From Prosthecobacter sp. (GTDB lineage: Bacteria > Verrucomicrobiota > Verrucomicrobiia > Verrucomicrobiales > Verrucomicrobiaceae), in NCBI RefSeq assembly GCF_034366625.1, contig NZ_JAXMIH010000016.1:1-64000 (forward strand): 64,000 nucleotides of DNA. Reading direction: 5' to 3'. The notes beneath the pieces were generated by a model, which made no database searches, was not told the origin of the DNA, and saw only the letters and a program-made list of their open reading frames with translations. Of this stretch, positions 16,741 to 25,643 are shown in pieces. Both the position numbers and the translations under genes were made by a program. Numbering within the stretch: the stretch's first letter is position 1; each line of letters begins with the position of its first letter.

Positions 16741-18105
16741 TTATTCGACGCTCCCTTGGTCTTCCCAGAGCTTCCGCCAGTGATCCAAGCGCTCTTTGAT
16801 CCGGGCTTCCAACCCGTTCGCGGTGGGGTCGTAATACTGCTTGCCGCCTTCCAGGCAGCGCTGGGGAACGAAACCGCCCTCGTAGTTGTGCGGGTAGAGG
16901 TAGCCTTCCCCGTGGCCGAATTCCTTCGCGGCTTTCTTGTGATGCGCGTCCCGCAGGTGTTTCGGCACCGGCAGCGTGCGGCCGTTTTTCACGTCCTCCA
17001 GGGCGGCGTCGATGGCGGTGTAGGCCCGGTTGCTCTTGGGCGCTGTGGCATTGTAAATCGTCGCGTGGGCCAGGATGATGCGTGCCTCGGGCATGCCGAT
17101 GAATTCAACGGCCTGCTGAGCGGCCACGGCCACACGCAGCGCATTGCTGTCGGCCATGCCGATGTCCTCGCTAGCGGCGATGACGATGCGCCGGGCAATA
17201 AAGCGGATGTCCTCCCCGGCGTAGAGCATTTTCGCCAGCCAGTAGAGAGCCGCGTCGGGATCGGAGGCGCGCATGCTTTTGATGAAGGCGCTGATCGTGT
17301 CGTAGTGCGCGTCGCCATCGCCATCGTAAACGACGGTCTTTTGCTGCACAGACTCCTCGGCGGCGGCCAGAGTGATGACGATTTCGCCCGCCGCGTCCGG
17401 TTGCGTTGAGAGCACGGCCAATTCGAGGGCATTCAGGCAGCGCCGCGCATCGCCATCGGCCACGGTGGCGAGGTGATGACGCGCAGCCGGCTCAATCCTT
17501 GCCTTCATGTTGCCCAAACCGCGCTCCACATCGCTCAAAGCGCGATCCATGAGCGATTCGAGGTCGGCGATTCCCAGCGGCTCCAGCGTGAAGACTTGCG
17601 AGCGACTCACAAGCGGGCTGTTCACATAAAAGAACGGGTTGTGCGTCGTCGCCCCGATGAAACGCAGCGTTCCACGCTCCACATGTGGCAACAGCACATC
17701 CTGCTGCGCCTTGTTGAAGCGATGGATCTCATCCACAAAGAGGATCGTCGTCTTGTTGTAGAGCCGCTGGTGCTGCGAAGCATGCTCCGCCTCCTTGCGA
17801 ATGTCCGCCACGCTGCTTTCCACACCGCTGAGCGTGACGAAACGCGATTTCGTCTCCTGCGAGATGATGTGGGCCAGCGTCGTCTTACCGACACCCGGCG
17901 GGCCGTAGAGGATGAGCGAGGAGAAACGATCCGCCTGCACCGCACGACGCAGCAGTTTGCCTTCCGCCAGGATATGCTGCTGGCCGACATACTCATCCAG
18001 CGTGCGAGGCCGCATGCGCGCGGCCAGCGGCGCGCCCGCATGATGCACCGCCACAGCGGCACGAGGCTGCTCCGGGGGTGTGGGGGCAAAAAAATCGTCG
18101 CTCAT
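16741..18105 (-). CDS. rarA: replication-associated recombination ATPase RarA (MgsA)
   Basis: A 454-residue AAA+ ATPase with the RarA signature: [15 protein letters not shown], Walker [10 protein letters not shown] (about residue 67), Walker [16 protein letters not shown], sensor 1 GATTHNPFF, then the tetramerisation region ([17 protein letters not shown] near the C-terminus). The ATG at 18103-18105 ([12 protein letters not shown]) keeps the common PLAARMRP spacing. RarA acts at stalled forks and gaps, interacting with SSB. It is divergent from the Rrf2 gene, with 99 bp between the starts. Confidence 0.95.
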   Translation of the reverse strand: MSDDFFAPTPPEQPRAAVAVHHAGAPLAARMRPRTLDEYVGQQHILAEGKLLRRAVQADRFSSLILYGPPGVGKTTLAHIISQETKSRFVTLSGVESSVADIRKEAEHASQHQRLYNKTTILFVDEIHRFNKAQQDVLLPHVERGTLRFIGATTHNPFFYVNSPLVSRSQVFTLEPLGIADLESLMDRALSDVERGLGNMKARIEPAARHHLATVADGDARRCLNALELAVLSTQPDAAGEIVITLAAAEESVQQKTVVYDGDGDAHYDTISAFIKSMRASDPDAALYWLAKMLYAGEDIRFIARRIVIAASEDIGMADSNALRVAVAAQQAVEFIGMPEARIILAHATIYNATAPKSNRAYTAIDAALEDVKNGRTLPVPKHLRDAHHKKAAKEFGHGEGYLYPHNYEGGFVPQRCLEGGKQYYDPTANGLEARIKERLDHWRKLWEDQGSVE

Positions 18106-18204
18106 GCGGATAGGGCACGATGAATGACGCGGAATCACCCCGGCGGCAAATCGCAGTTTGCGCCGACGATGGTTTGATGTTCCGATAGCGCTCCTGTCCC
18201 GCCC

Positions 18205-18612
18205 ATGAAACTCTCGAAAAAAGCCGAATACGCCCTCCGCGCCCTCGTGGCGATGGGACGTGAGCGCGAGGGGACGAATTTCTCCATCCAGGATCTGGCC
18301 AGCAATGAGCGCATCCCGTTAAAGTTTCTCGAACAAATCCTGCTTGCCCTCAAAAACGGCGGCCTGCTGCGCAGCAAGCGCGGCGTGGGCGGCGGCTACC
18401 AGCTCGTCACCCATCCGACCCGCATCACGCTGGGCGAGGTCATCACGCTGTTCGACGGCCCCTTCGATCCGCTGCCTGGTGCCGATCATGACGCTCTCGG
18501 GCAAGTTTTCAGCGGTTTGCGTGATCAGGTGGTTCAGTGGTTCGCTGAACACACTGTGGCGCAGATCATCGAGAAGGAACGCTCCCGCGAAACGGTCTCG
18601 TTTGAAATCTGA
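18205..18612 (+). CDS. Rrf2-family transcriptional regulator without cluster cysteines
   Basis: A 135-residue winged-helix regulator of the Rrf2 family: MKLSKKAEYALRAL at the N-terminus, IPLKFLEQILLALKNGGLL in the recognition-helix region, and SKRGVGGGYQL in the wing. The region where IscR and NsrR have three cysteines (about residues 90-105) has none, so the protein probably does not bind an Fe-S cluster and resembles CymR-type members. Its stop codon directly abuts the stop of the convergent YeiH-type gene (18612/18613), which suggests a functional link to sulfur metabolism (inference). Confidence 0.85.
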   Translation: MKLSKKAEYALRALVAMGREREGTNFSIQDLASNERIPLKFLEQILLALKNGGLLRSKRGVGGGYQLVTHPTRITLGEVITLFDGPFDPLPGADHDALGQVFSGLRDQVVQWFAEHTVAQIIEKERSRETVSFEI

Positions 18613-19917
18613 TCACTTGCCGAAAAGCCACAGAGCCAGCAACAGCGTCCAGGCAATATTGAAGACCTGACCGCCGAGGAAAGCGATGGCAGGACGGCCT
18701 CCACCGAGCTTGAACAGCTCCCCAAGCCTCGTCTCCAGTCCGATGCAGACGAATGCGGCGGCAAACCACACTTCACGCAGGCCTTTGAGCGGCTTGCTGG
18801 CCGCTTCGGCTACAGATGTCGGAACGAAATACGAGAACACGATGGAGGCGATCACGAAGCCGATCACAAATTTCGGAAAACGCTCCCAAATCACACCGAT
18901 GGACGGCTTCTGGCCCTTGGTCGCACCATCCTTGCCACCGCGCATCGTCCACCACACGGACAAGACGAAGGCCGCCACGCCGATCAGCACGTTTTGCGAG
19001 AGTTTGACGATCACGCCGACTTTCGTGGCGTCTTTGCCCACCTGCTCGGTCGCCGCAGCCACGGAGCCGCTGGTGTCGAGCGTGCCGCCGATCCACGCGC
19101 CGCCCACGGCTTCGGACAAACCGAGTTTCTGCACCGCCATGGGCATCAGGATCATCATGGGCACCGCGCACAGCAGCACAATGGAGGTCACATAAGAGAG
19201 CTTCTTGCGGTCGCCCTGGATCGCGCCGCAGGCCGCGATGGCCGCTGACACGCCGCAGATCGACACAGCCGTCGAAAGCATCACACCGAACTCGTCATCC
19301 ACCTTTAACTTCCGGCCGATGAAGAAACACGCATACCACACCACCGGAATGACGAGCGCTCCCTGAATCAGGCCGGGCAATCCCGCCTTCATCATCTCTT
19401 GCAGCAGGATCGAGGCCCCGAGCAGCACAATGCCAACCTTGATGAAAAACTCCGTGCGCACCGCCTCGCGCAGCCATTCCGGCACCGGCAGCGTGTGACT
19501 CCACAGCATGCCCAAACCGAGCGCAAACACGACGTATTCGAGGCCCCAGGCCTTAATCCCGGCATGATTGGCGATCCATTGTGAGAACCAAGCCAGCACA
19601 AACACCACCACCGCGCCGCCGAGGAATGAAAGGGCTCGTTTACCAAGCGAGGCACTCAGCGCGAGCACCGAGATGCTGAGAAACACCGCCAGCAACACCC
19701 CGCTCAACGCGAGATTGTCCGCTGAAAATGCCTTCGCGGCATCCGCTGCGCCAGTCCAGCCCAGCGATGGCATCTTCGGGCTCCAGCCATTCGCCACCGC
19801 GATCAAGATCGGCAGCGCGGCCAAGACCGCGAGCCAGTCTTCGTTTTGCCACCAGCGAGCGGTGGAGGGGCCGGGGGAGGGATAAGCGGAATCGGAAGCG
19901 GCGGCGTTGGCAGACAT
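18613..19917 (-). CDS. YeiH/UPF0324-family membrane protein (putative sulfate exporter)
   Basis: A 434-residue protein with about ten or more membrane helices. Family motifs include EYVVFALGLGMLWSHT, FFIKVGIVLLGASIL, VSICGVSAAIAACGAI and GAWIGGTLDTSGSVAAA. The group is annotated as putative sulfate exporter family; in several bacteria its genes associate with CysB/CymR-type sulfur regulators, but transport activity is not well proven. The ATG at 19915-19917 (MSANAAASD) is used; the in-frame upstream codons read through the terminator at 19925-19959. A decayed partial copy lies at about 20424-20676. Confidence 0.88.
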   Translation of the reverse strand: MSANAAASDSAYPSPGPSTARWWQNEDWLAVLAALPILIAVANGWSPKMPSLGWTGAADAAKAFSADNLALSGVLLAVFLSISVLALSASLGKRALSFLGGAVVVFVLAWFSQWIANHAGIKAWGLEYVVFALGLGMLWSHTLPVPEWLREAVRTEFFIKVGIVLLGASILLQEMMKAGLPGLIQGALVIPVVWYACFFIGRKLKVDDEFGVMLSTAVSICGVSAAIAACGAIQGDRKKLSYVTSIVLLCAVPMMILMPMAVQKLGLSEAVGGAWIGGTLDTSGSVAAATEQVGKDATKVGVIVKLSQNVLIGVAAFVLSVWWTMRGGKDGATKGQKPSIGVIWERFPKFVIGFVIASIVFSYFVPTSVAEAASKPLKGLREVWFAAAFVCIGLETRLGELFKLGGGRPAIAFLGGQVFNIAWTLLLALWLFGK

Positions 19918-19924
19918 GTTGGGT

Positions 19925-19959
19925 ATAAAAAAAATCGCGGCGGGAAAACCGCCGCGATT
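19925..19959 (-). terminator. Rho-independent terminator of the first repeat lipoprotein
   Basis: Perfect 11-bp stem AATCGCGGCGG (19933-19943) with CCGCCGCGATT (19949-19959), 5-nt loop, followed on the minus strand by a run of eight T. It ends the transcript of the lipoprotein at 20014-20337 just before the yeiH-type start. Confidence 0.85.
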
Positions 19960-20013
19960 CAAACGCCTGCTGTGACTGTTATTTTACTGCCAGTTGCCGA
20001 GCGATCACGTTTT

Positions 20014-20337
20014 CTATCTGGAGGGTCTCCAGATCCGACGAGAATCGGAATTGTAGTTTGGGGGATCGGAATTGTAATTCGGAGGATCCGAGTTGTAGTT
20101 CGGGGGGTCGGAATTGTAATTCGGGCGATCCGAGTTGTAATTTGGAGGGTCGGAATTGTAGTTCGGAGGATCCGAGTTGTAATTCCGGGGATCGGAATTG
20201 TAGTTCCGCCCGTGGCGAACCCCATGACCGCCGTAACCGGGACCAGGACCGTAGCCATACGGATCAACGCAGGATGCCAGAGTGAAAGTCAGCATCAAAG
20301 ATCCAAAGGTGAGCGTGCGAATGAGAGATGTCTTCAT
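20014..20337 (-). CDS. small lipoprotein with eight NYNSDPP repeats
   Basis: A 107-residue protein. The signal peptide (MKTSLIRTLTFGSLMLTF) ends in the lipobox LASC with Cys23. After a Gly/Tyr-rich segment come eight near-identical heptapeptides NYNSDPP (residues about 45-99; variants end PR, RP, or S), then RRIWRPSR. I know of no family for this repeat. It is a paralog of the lipoprotein at 20743-21192: the signal peptides and the 37 bp upstream block are alike, but the glycine-zipper domain of the paralog is missing. Asn/Tyr/Asp/Pro-rich tandem repeats suggest an extended, surface-exposed segment (inference). Confidence 0.75.
   Translation of the reverse strand: MKTSLIRTLTFGSLMLTFTLASCVDPYGYGPGPGYGGHGVRHGRNYNSDPRNYNSDPPNYNSDPPNYNSDRPNYNSDPPNYNSDPPNYNSDPPNYNSDSRRIWRPSR
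20038..20205 (-). repeat. 21-bp coding minisatellite (NYNSDPP repeat)
   Basis: Eight tandem units of 21 bp, each encoding N-Y-N-S-D-P-P; third positions vary between units (for example TAC/TAT-type swaps), so the protein repeat is more conserved than the DNA. There are no spacers, which excludes a CRISPR array. Confidence 0.85.
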
Positions 20338-20383
20338 GAGCGGTGTGATTCTTGTCCTAGATACGGACGACGATGCCTATCGG

Positions 20384-20420
20384 CTATTCAATTCTTTTTC
20401 ACACTGCTGCTCAAATCATC
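20384..20420 (-). promoter_or_regulatory. conserved upstream block of the first repeat lipoprotein
   Basis: 37 bp that match 21244-21280, upstream of the paralog, with three mismatches. On the minus strand it contains TTGAGC and a run of A (GTGAAAAAGAAT). It is either a shared promoter or simply a trace of the duplication; the high identity compared with the decayed yeiH copy favours function. Confidence 0.45.
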
Positions 20421-20423
20421 CAG

Positions 20424-20676
20424 GCAGCAGAATCACCGCCCAGAGCAGGACAATGCCCACCTTGATAAAAACTCCGTGCGAAGCGCCTCGCGCGGCCATT
20501 CCGGTAGAGAAACGTGCGGCTCCAGAACATGCCCAAACCGAGCGCAAAGACGACATATTCGCAGCCCCAGTCTTTATCGCATGGCTGGTGATCTATTGCG
20601 AGAGCCAGGACCAGCGTGCGGTGGAAAGGGCCAGGAGCGCGATAGGCGGAGTCAGAAGCAGCAGCGTGGGGGACAT
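20424..20676 (-). pseudogene. decayed partial duplicate of the yeiH-type gene 5' part
   Basis: A stretch on the minus strand that still reads AAASDSAYRAPGP and YVVFALGLGMFWSR, clearly matching the intact gene at 18613-19917 (AAASDSAYPSPGP, YVVFALGLGMLWSH). An internal deletion of about 255 bp has joined the region around 19850 to that around 19594 (shared CCAG at the joint), and frameshifts change the frame between the two matches. The left end of homology joins the upstream block of the first lipoprotein near an ATCATC present at both parent sites. This is the only non-coding stretch longer than 300 bp in the window (20338-20742). Confidence 0.8.
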
Positions 20677-20684
20677 GATGCGTA

Positions 20685-20719
20685 TAAAAAAGAATCGCGA
20701 CGGGAAAACCGCCGCGACT
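20685..20719 (-). terminator. Rho-independent terminator of the second repeat lipoprotein
   Basis: Counterpart of the terminator at 19925-19959: arms AATCGCGACGG (20693-20703) and CCGCCGCGACT (20709-20719). The two differences from a perfect stem are G-U pairs in the minus-strand RNA. A run of T follows. Confidence 0.75.
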
Positions 20720-20742
20720 CAAACACCCGTCATAACTGACTT

Positions 20743-21192
20743 TTACTGCCAGTTGCCAAACGCGTAGGGATTGTAGCTGGAAGGTCTCCAACCGCGGTTG
20801 TAGTCGGAATTGTAATTCGGGGGGTCAGAATTGTAATTTGGGGGATCGGAGTTGTAGTTTCGACTGTAGCCACGGCTGTAGCCGGGATTGCAGTTCGGCT
20901 GGCTGTAGCGCTGCTGGCGGCTGTTTTGGAGCGCCCCGCCGGCCAACGCTCCGAGCAGACCACCGATGGCCGCACCTTCGAGACCACGACGGCTCTGATT
21001 GCCGATGATGCCACCTGCGGCAGCACCGAGCAGAGCGCCCGTCACCGCACCTTGGGCCGGAGGACGACCGTAACCACCACCGCCATAGCCACCGGGGCCG
21101 TATCCGTAGCCATAGGGGTCAACACAAGAAGTCAGGGTAAAGCTCAGCAGCAAAGTTCCAAAGGGCAGCGCACGAACGAGAGATGTCTTCAT
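20743..21192 (-). CDS. glycine-zipper lipoprotein with NYNSDPP repeats
   Basis: A 149-residue protein: signal peptide and lipobox LTSC (Cys23), a Gly/Tyr/Pro-rich stretch, a glycine-zipper segment (residues about 48-87; GALLGAAAGGIIG, then GAAIGGLLGALAGG), a Gln/Arg/Tyr-rich linker, three NYNSD-type units (about 112-131) and the ending FGNWQ. Glycine-zipper lipoproteins (SlyB/OmpA-like 17-kDa type) insert in or bind the outer membrane; here the zipper may anchor the repeats (inference). It appears to be the fuller copy of the duplicated pair. Confidence 0.75.
   Translation of the reverse strand: MKTSLVRALPFGTLLLSFTLTSCVDPYGYGYGPGGYGGGGYGRPPAQGAVTGALLGAAAGGIIGNQSRRGLEGAAIGGLLGALAGGALQNSRQQRYSQPNCNPGYSRGYSRNYNSDPPNYNSDPPNYNSDYNRGWRPSSYNPYAFGNWQ
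20800..20859 (-). repeat. short NYNSDPP minisatellite in the paralogous lipoprotein
   Basis: Three 21-bp units, the last one incomplete, encoding NYNSDPP, NYNSDPP, NYNSDY. Same unit as at 20038-20205, so copy number differs between the paralogs (8 against 3). Confidence 0.8.
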
Positions 21193-21324
21193 GGGGTGGG
21201 GGGGGTGAATCTTGTCCTGCAGTCAGACGAGGCCATTGGAAGACTATTCGATTCTTTTTCACAATGCCGCTCAAATCATCGCCGCAGTTGCAAAACCTCC
21301 CCGTCTGCGCTGGGATGCACTACC

Positions 21325-23406
21325 ATGAAGCTTCTCCCTGCCCTCCTGCTTTCCACGCTCGCAGCCGTCAGCCCGCTCGCTGCGGCCGATTCGTATGACA
21401 TTGTCGTCTATGGAGGCAGTTCCGGTGGCATCACCGCCGCCATCCAAGCCGCGCGCATGGGCAAAACGGCCGTGCTCATCGAACCGACAAAATTCCTCGG
21501 CGGCCTGACCACCGGCGGTCTCGGCGCGACGGACATCGGCAACAAGAAGGCCATCGGCGGCATGTCGCGTGAGTTTTACGCCAACGTCTTCAAGTACTAC
21601 AGCGATGCCGCGAAGTGGAAGCAGCAGACGCGCGAGGAATACTACGCCAAGAAGCCCCACGGCAACACTGGCAGCGAGGACACCATGTGGACCTTCGAAC
21701 CACACGCCGCGACCGAGATCTACGACGCCATGCTCGCCACCGTGAAGGACAAGGTCACCGTCGTCTTCAGCGAGCGACTTGATTTGAAGAAGGGCGTTGT
21801 CAAGAAAGGGTCAAGAATTGTCAAGATTGTGATGGAGAGTGGACGTGAGTTTGAAGGCCCTATGTTCATCGACGCCACTTACGAGGGCGATTTGATGGCG
21901 AAGGCAGGTGTGAGCTACGCCGTTGGCCGTGAGGCGAACGCGATGTATGGCGAAACCATCAACGGCGTGCAGAAGGTGAAGACGGTGCATCACCAGTTCA
22001 TCAAAAACGTCGATCCGTATGTGAAACCGGGCGATCCGAGCAGCGGCGTGCTTCCTGGCATTGATCCAGGCGACATTGGCGAGGACGAAACCGGCGACCG
22101 CAAGCTCCAAGCCTACAACTTTCGCATGTGTACCACGGATGTGCCGGAAAATCGCCGTGACTGGGAAAAGCCTGCCAACTACGACGAGAAGTGGTTTGAA
22201 CTGGCCCTGCGCAATGTCGAGGCCGGTGACGCGCGCATCTCCTGGGCTCCAAGCTGGATGCCGAATCGCAAAACCGACACCAACAACAACTTCGCCGTCA
22301 GCACCGACTTCATCGGGCAGAATTTCGACTATCCCGACGCCGATTACGCCACACGCGCGAAGATTTGGCAGGCGCACGAAGACTGGCAGAAAGGCCTCAT
22401 GTGGACCTACGCGTACCATCCGCGTGTGCCTGAGCAAATCCGCGCCGCCTTCCAGAAACTCGGCCTCGCCAAGGATGAGTTCGCCGACAACGGCCATTGG
22501 CCGCGCCAGATGTATGTGCGCGAGGCACGCCGCATGATCGGCGGTTACGTCATGAGCGAGAAGAACTGTAAACGCCGCGAGATCGTCGAGGACAGCGTCG
22601 GCATGGGCGCGTACAACATGGACAGCCACAACGTGCAGCGCTACATCACCAAGGAAGGCTTTGTGCGCAACGAGGGCGACATCCAGATCGGCACCCGCCC
22701 CTACCCCATCAGCTACCGCAGCATCACGCCGAAGGCTGGGGAATGCACCAACCTCCTCGTGCCCGTCTGCCTCAGCGCCAGCCACATCGCCTACGGCAGC
22801 ATCCGCATGGAGCCCGTCTTCATGGTCATGGGCCAAAGCGCCGCCACCGCCGCCGTCATCGCCATTGATTCGGGCAAAGACCTCCAGCAGATCGACCTCG
22901 CCAAGCTCAAAGAAAAGCTCCTCGCCGACGGCCAGATGCTCGATTTCGAGTCCCCGCCCATGCCCGAGCATGTTTCCATCACCAAGGAAAAACTCGGCGG
23001 CATCGTCGTCGATGACATGGAAGCGGAACTCACCGGCTTCAGCTCCATCGGCCACACCACGCCCGGCTTCGTCGGCGAAGGTTACCGCCACGACAGCGAC
23101 AGCCTCAAAGGCGAGCAAAAAGCCCGCTTCACACCCAATCTCCCTGCCGCAGGTCAATACCGCGTCGCCATCACCTACACCGCCCTCGCGAACCGCGCCG
23201 AATCCGTCCCTGTCATCATCCACCACGCCGATGGTGAGGAGAAGGTCATCGTGAACCAGAAGAAGAAAGCCCCCGAGAAGGATGTGCTCATTCCCCTCGG
23301 CACCTTCCGTTTCGAAAAAGGCAAAACCGGCTGGCTCGAAATCCGCAACGAAGCCACCACCGGCCACGTCATCATCGACGCCGCCCAGTGGCTCCCGGCG
23401 AAGTGA
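21325..23406 (+). CDS. secreted FAD-dependent oxidoreductase with golvesin-like C-terminal domain
   Basis: A 693-residue protein; the ATG at 21325 gives signal peptide MKLLPALLLSTLAAVSPLAA. The dinucleotide-binding motif VVYGGSSGGITAAIQAA (about residues 25-43) and LIEPTKFLGGLTTGGLG mark the FAD_oxidored family (PF12831 type), common in PVC bacteria. GQSAATAAVIAID near residue 505 closes the FAD domain. From about residue 555 a beta-sandwich like the golvesin/xanthan-lyase carbohydrate-binding domain follows (VDDMEAELTGFSSIG, then VIIDAAQWLP). A role in oxidising a polysaccharide-derived substrate outside the cytoplasm is inferred. The 118 bp downstream hold a small GAACGC/GCGTTC hairpin at 23423-23438. 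Confidence 0.85.
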   Translation: MKLLPALLLSTLAAVSPLAAADSYDIVVYGGSSGGITAAIQAARMGKTAVLIEPTKFLGGLTTGGLGATDIGNKKAIGGMSREFYANVFKYYSDAAKWKQQTREEYYAKKPHGNTGSEDTMWTFEPHAATEIYDAMLATVKDKVTVVFSERLDLKKGVVKKGSRIVKIVMESGREFEGPMFIDATYEGDLMAKAGVSYAVGREANAMYGETINGVQKVKTVHHQFIKNVDPYVKPGDPSSGVLPGIDPGDIGEDETGDRKLQAYNFRMCTTDVPENRRDWEKPANYDEKWFELALRNVEAGDARISWAPSWMPNRKTDTNNNFAVSTDFIGQNFDYPDADYATRAKIWQAHEDWQKGLMWTYAYHPRVPEQIRAAFQKLGLAKDEFADNGHWPRQMYVREARRMIGGYVMSEKNCKRREIVEDSVGMGAYNMDSHNVQRYITKEGFVRNEGDIQIGTRPYPISYRSITPKAGECTNLLVPVCLSASHIAYGSIRMEPVFMVMGQSAATAAVIAIDSGKDLQQIDLAKLKEKLLADGQMLDFESPPMPEHVSITKEKLGGIVVDDMEAELTGFSSIGHTTPGFVGEGYRHDSDSLKGEQKARFTPNLPAAGQYRVAITYTALANRAESVPVIIHHADGEEKVIVNQKKKAPEKDVLIPLGTFRFEKGKTGWLEIRNEATTGHVIIDAAQWLPAK

Positions 23407-23524
23407 GTTCAAGGTTGTAGCAGAACGCGTGTGCGTTCCTCCGAATCCCGGAAGGGTTGGTGGGCACACCGTGTAAGATGCTTGAGCACATCCAGTCGGA
23501 CTGCTAAGTATGGGAACCTGAATC

Positions 23525-24922
23525 ATGGATAATCTCACGCCGGAACAATTGGAATGGCTTTATCGTGCGCTCGCACTCCTGCTAGGGTTCGCTCTCGCCG
23601 CACTGTATTTTCACCAAAGACAGCAAATCTCCACAGCCGTCTTTCAGGAGAAACTAACGAGTGCAAAACAAACTTTCGACGCCTTGCAGGTAACGATCAC
23701 GAATCTTGAACTGAGCATCACTACCAGGGAAGCGCATGAGCGCGAACTGCTTGTAACGAATGCCTCGCTTGAGACGGCACTTGCAGATGAGCAGCGCACT
23801 GCTCAGGAAAAGCAAGAGCTGCTACAACAGGCGGAGGCGCGCCTTACCGATACCTTCAAAGCACTTTCTGCCGATACGCTGCGTCATAGCCAGCAATCTT
23901 TTCTCGAACTCGCGAAGGCCAATTTTGAAAAACATCAAGAGACGGCGAAGGGCGATCTCGAACTACGCCAACAGGCGATCAACCAGCTCGTGAAGCCGGT
24001 AGCAGAGTCATTGAAGAACGTGGACGAAAAAATCCATCAGCTCGAAAAAGCAAGAATGGTCGCCTACAGTGAACTTCTCGGCCAGGTCGCAAATCTCAAG
24101 GACACCCACATCGCGCTTAAAACAGAGACCGCCCACCTTGTCTCCGCACTGCGTCAGCCCAAGGCACGCGGGCAATGGGGAGAAATGCAGCTTCGCCGCG
24201 TAGCAGAGATCAGTGGCATGATAGAGCATTGCGATTTTAATCTCGAAGTCAGCACGACCACCGACGAAGGCCGTTTGCGTCCAGACATGGTCGTGCGACT
24301 TCCTGGTGGGAAAAATCTCGTCGTCGATGCGAAGACACCACTCCTGCACTATCTCGCCGCCGCAGAGGCACAAGACGATGGCGCACGCGAGGCTGCGCTG
24401 GCGGGGCATGCACGCGCTGTCCGTGAGCATATGAAGTTGCTCGGCCAGAAGTCTTACTGGGAACAGTTCGAACCCAGCCCGGAGTTTGTCGTGCTTTTTC
24501 TGCCCGGAGAAATGTTCTTTAGCGCCGCTCTGGAGAAGGATCCCTCACTCATTGAGGCGGGAGTTGAGAACAAAGTCATCCTCGCCACGCCGACAACGCT
24601 CATCGCTCTGCTTCGTGCTGTGGCCTACGGTTGGCGGACAGAGGCGTTGGCGAAGAATGCAAAAGAGATCAGCGCTCTAGGCCGTGAGCTTTACGAGCGC
24701 CTCTGCACCATGGGAGACCACTTCCAGCGCCTCGGCAAAGGCCTCGGTTCTGCGGTGGATTGCTACAACAAAGCACTCAACAGCCTCGAAACCCGCGTGT
24801 TGGTCACTGCGCGGAAATTCCGTGACCTTGAGGCAGCTCCAAGCGATCAGCAATTGGAGGAACCGACCCTCCTGGAAAACACGCCTCGTCAACCGCAGGC
24901 GCAGGAGCTTGCTTCACAGTAA
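23525..24922 (+). CDS. rmuC: DNA recombination protein RmuC
   Basis: A 465-residue protein: N-terminal membrane helix (about residues 12-28), long coiled coil (about 35-190), then the RmuC nuclease-like domain (PF02646) with [36 protein letters not shown] and [20 protein letters not shown]. RmuC limits inversions at short inverted repeats and is related to PD-(D/E)XK nucleases; the acidic residues in GEMQ, PDMVV and VDAK fit. Standing alone between unrelated neighbours; converges on the flavin reductase gene with about 100 bp between. Confidence 0.93.
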   Translation: MDNLTPEQLEWLYRALALLLGFALAALYFHQRQQISTAVFQEKLTSAKQTFDALQVTITNLELSITTREAHERELLVTNASLETALADEQRTAQEKQELLQQAEARLTDTFKALSADTLRHSQQSFLELAKANFEKHQETAKGDLELRQQAINQLVKPVAESLKNVDEKIHQLEKARMVAYSELLGQVANLKDTHIALKTETAHLVSALRQPKARGQWGEMQLRRVAEISGMIEHCDFNLEVSTTTDEGRLRPDMVVRLPGGKNLVVDAKTPLLHYLAAAEAQDDGAREAALAGHARAVREHMKLLGQKSYWEQFEPSPEFVVLFLPGEMFFSAALEKDPSLIEAGVENKVILATPTTLIALLRAVAYGWRTEALAKNAKEISALGRELYERLCTMGDHFQRLGKGLGSAVDCYNKALNSLETRVLVTARKFRDLEAAPSDQQLEEPTLLENTPRQPQAQELASQ

Positions 24923-25024
24923 TCATCAATTGCTGATACAGACGCGAATTGTCGAAGTGTTGATTGAGTCCAGCCTCAATCATAGGCACTTTCTCTTTGC
25001 AGGTGTTTCAAGATAATGCCCGAT

Positions 25025-25627
25025 TCACCTCGGCCTTCTCAGCTCAAACATGTCTCGCGTGTGGCAATACCAGTGTGGGCTCTGCATGCGGCCGATGGGA
25101 TGGTAGTTCTCCGGCTTCACCAGCCAAGTTTCGGGATCGAAGATGTCGTCGCGCACATGGACGCGGAGGACTTCGCCGATGATGAGGCGGTTGTCGCCGA
25201 TCTCGATGATGCTGTGGCTACGGCATTCGAGGCTGGCGGGGGATTCGGCGATGCGCGGCGGTTTGACCACGCTGCTGGCCACGGCGGTGAGTCCGGCGTG
25301 AAGCAGTTCGTCTTCACCGGGCGGCAACGAGGTGGCGCAGAGATTCATCTTCTCCGCAATCGCCTCATCGACGAGATTCACGACGAACTCATGCGTCAGG
25401 CGGATGTTTCGCGCCGTGTCCTTCGGCACGCCGGGCGAACGATCACCCGGACACAGGCCGACGATGGGCGGGGAATCTCCCAGCACATTGAAGAAGCTGA
25501 ATGGTGCCGCATTCACGCGCCCTTCAAGATCGACGGTGGTCGTCAGCGCGATGGGACGCGGCGTGACGAGTCCGGCGAGGATCATGTAGGCGTCATCGCG
25601 AAGTGGGCCGGTGAGATCGAGTTCCAT
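25025..25627 (-). CDS. flavin reductase-like FMN-binding protein
   Basis: A 200-residue protein starting MELDLTGPLRDDAY (ATG 25625-25627). The flavin-reductase-like split barrel (DIM6/NTAB type) is recognised by PRPIALTTTVDLEGRVNAAPFSFFN (the SerGlyxxNxAPFSF-type flavin motif) and GEVLRVHVRD. Members either reduce flavin with NAD(P)H or just bind FMN. It is downstream of and co-directional with glcDF, 16 bp from the glcF stop, so it may be the third gene of that unit. A start further upstream would run through the hairpins in the glcF 3' end. Confidence 0.82.
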   Translation of the reverse strand: MELDLTGPLRDDAYMILAGLVTPRPIALTTTVDLEGRVNAAPFSFFNVLGDSPPIVGLCPGDRSPGVPKDTARNIRLTHEFVVNLVDEAIAEKMNLCATSLPPGEDELLHAGLTAVASSVVKPPRIAESPASLECRSHSIIEIGDNRLIIGEVLRVHVRDDIFDPETWLVKPENYHPIGRMQSPHWYCHTRDMFELRRPR

Positions 25628-25643
25628 GAGAGGCGAGTGAGTT

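Noticed and set aside
20038-20205. Possible CRISPR array
   Set aside because: The repeats are direct, without spacers, and are translated as NYNSDPP in a lipoprotein with signal peptide.
20411-20791. A 126-codon minus-strand frame as a functional gene
   Set aside because: It is a patchwork of yeiH fragments in different frames, the terminator and the end of the neighbouring lipoprotein; better read as a pseudogene remnant.
21811-23538. A 575-codon open frame on the minus strand opposite the FAD oxidoreductase
   Set aside because: It is antisense to a clear family member, shows no domain, and its composition (His/Val/Asp-rich) is what GC-rich codon use gives on the opposite strand.
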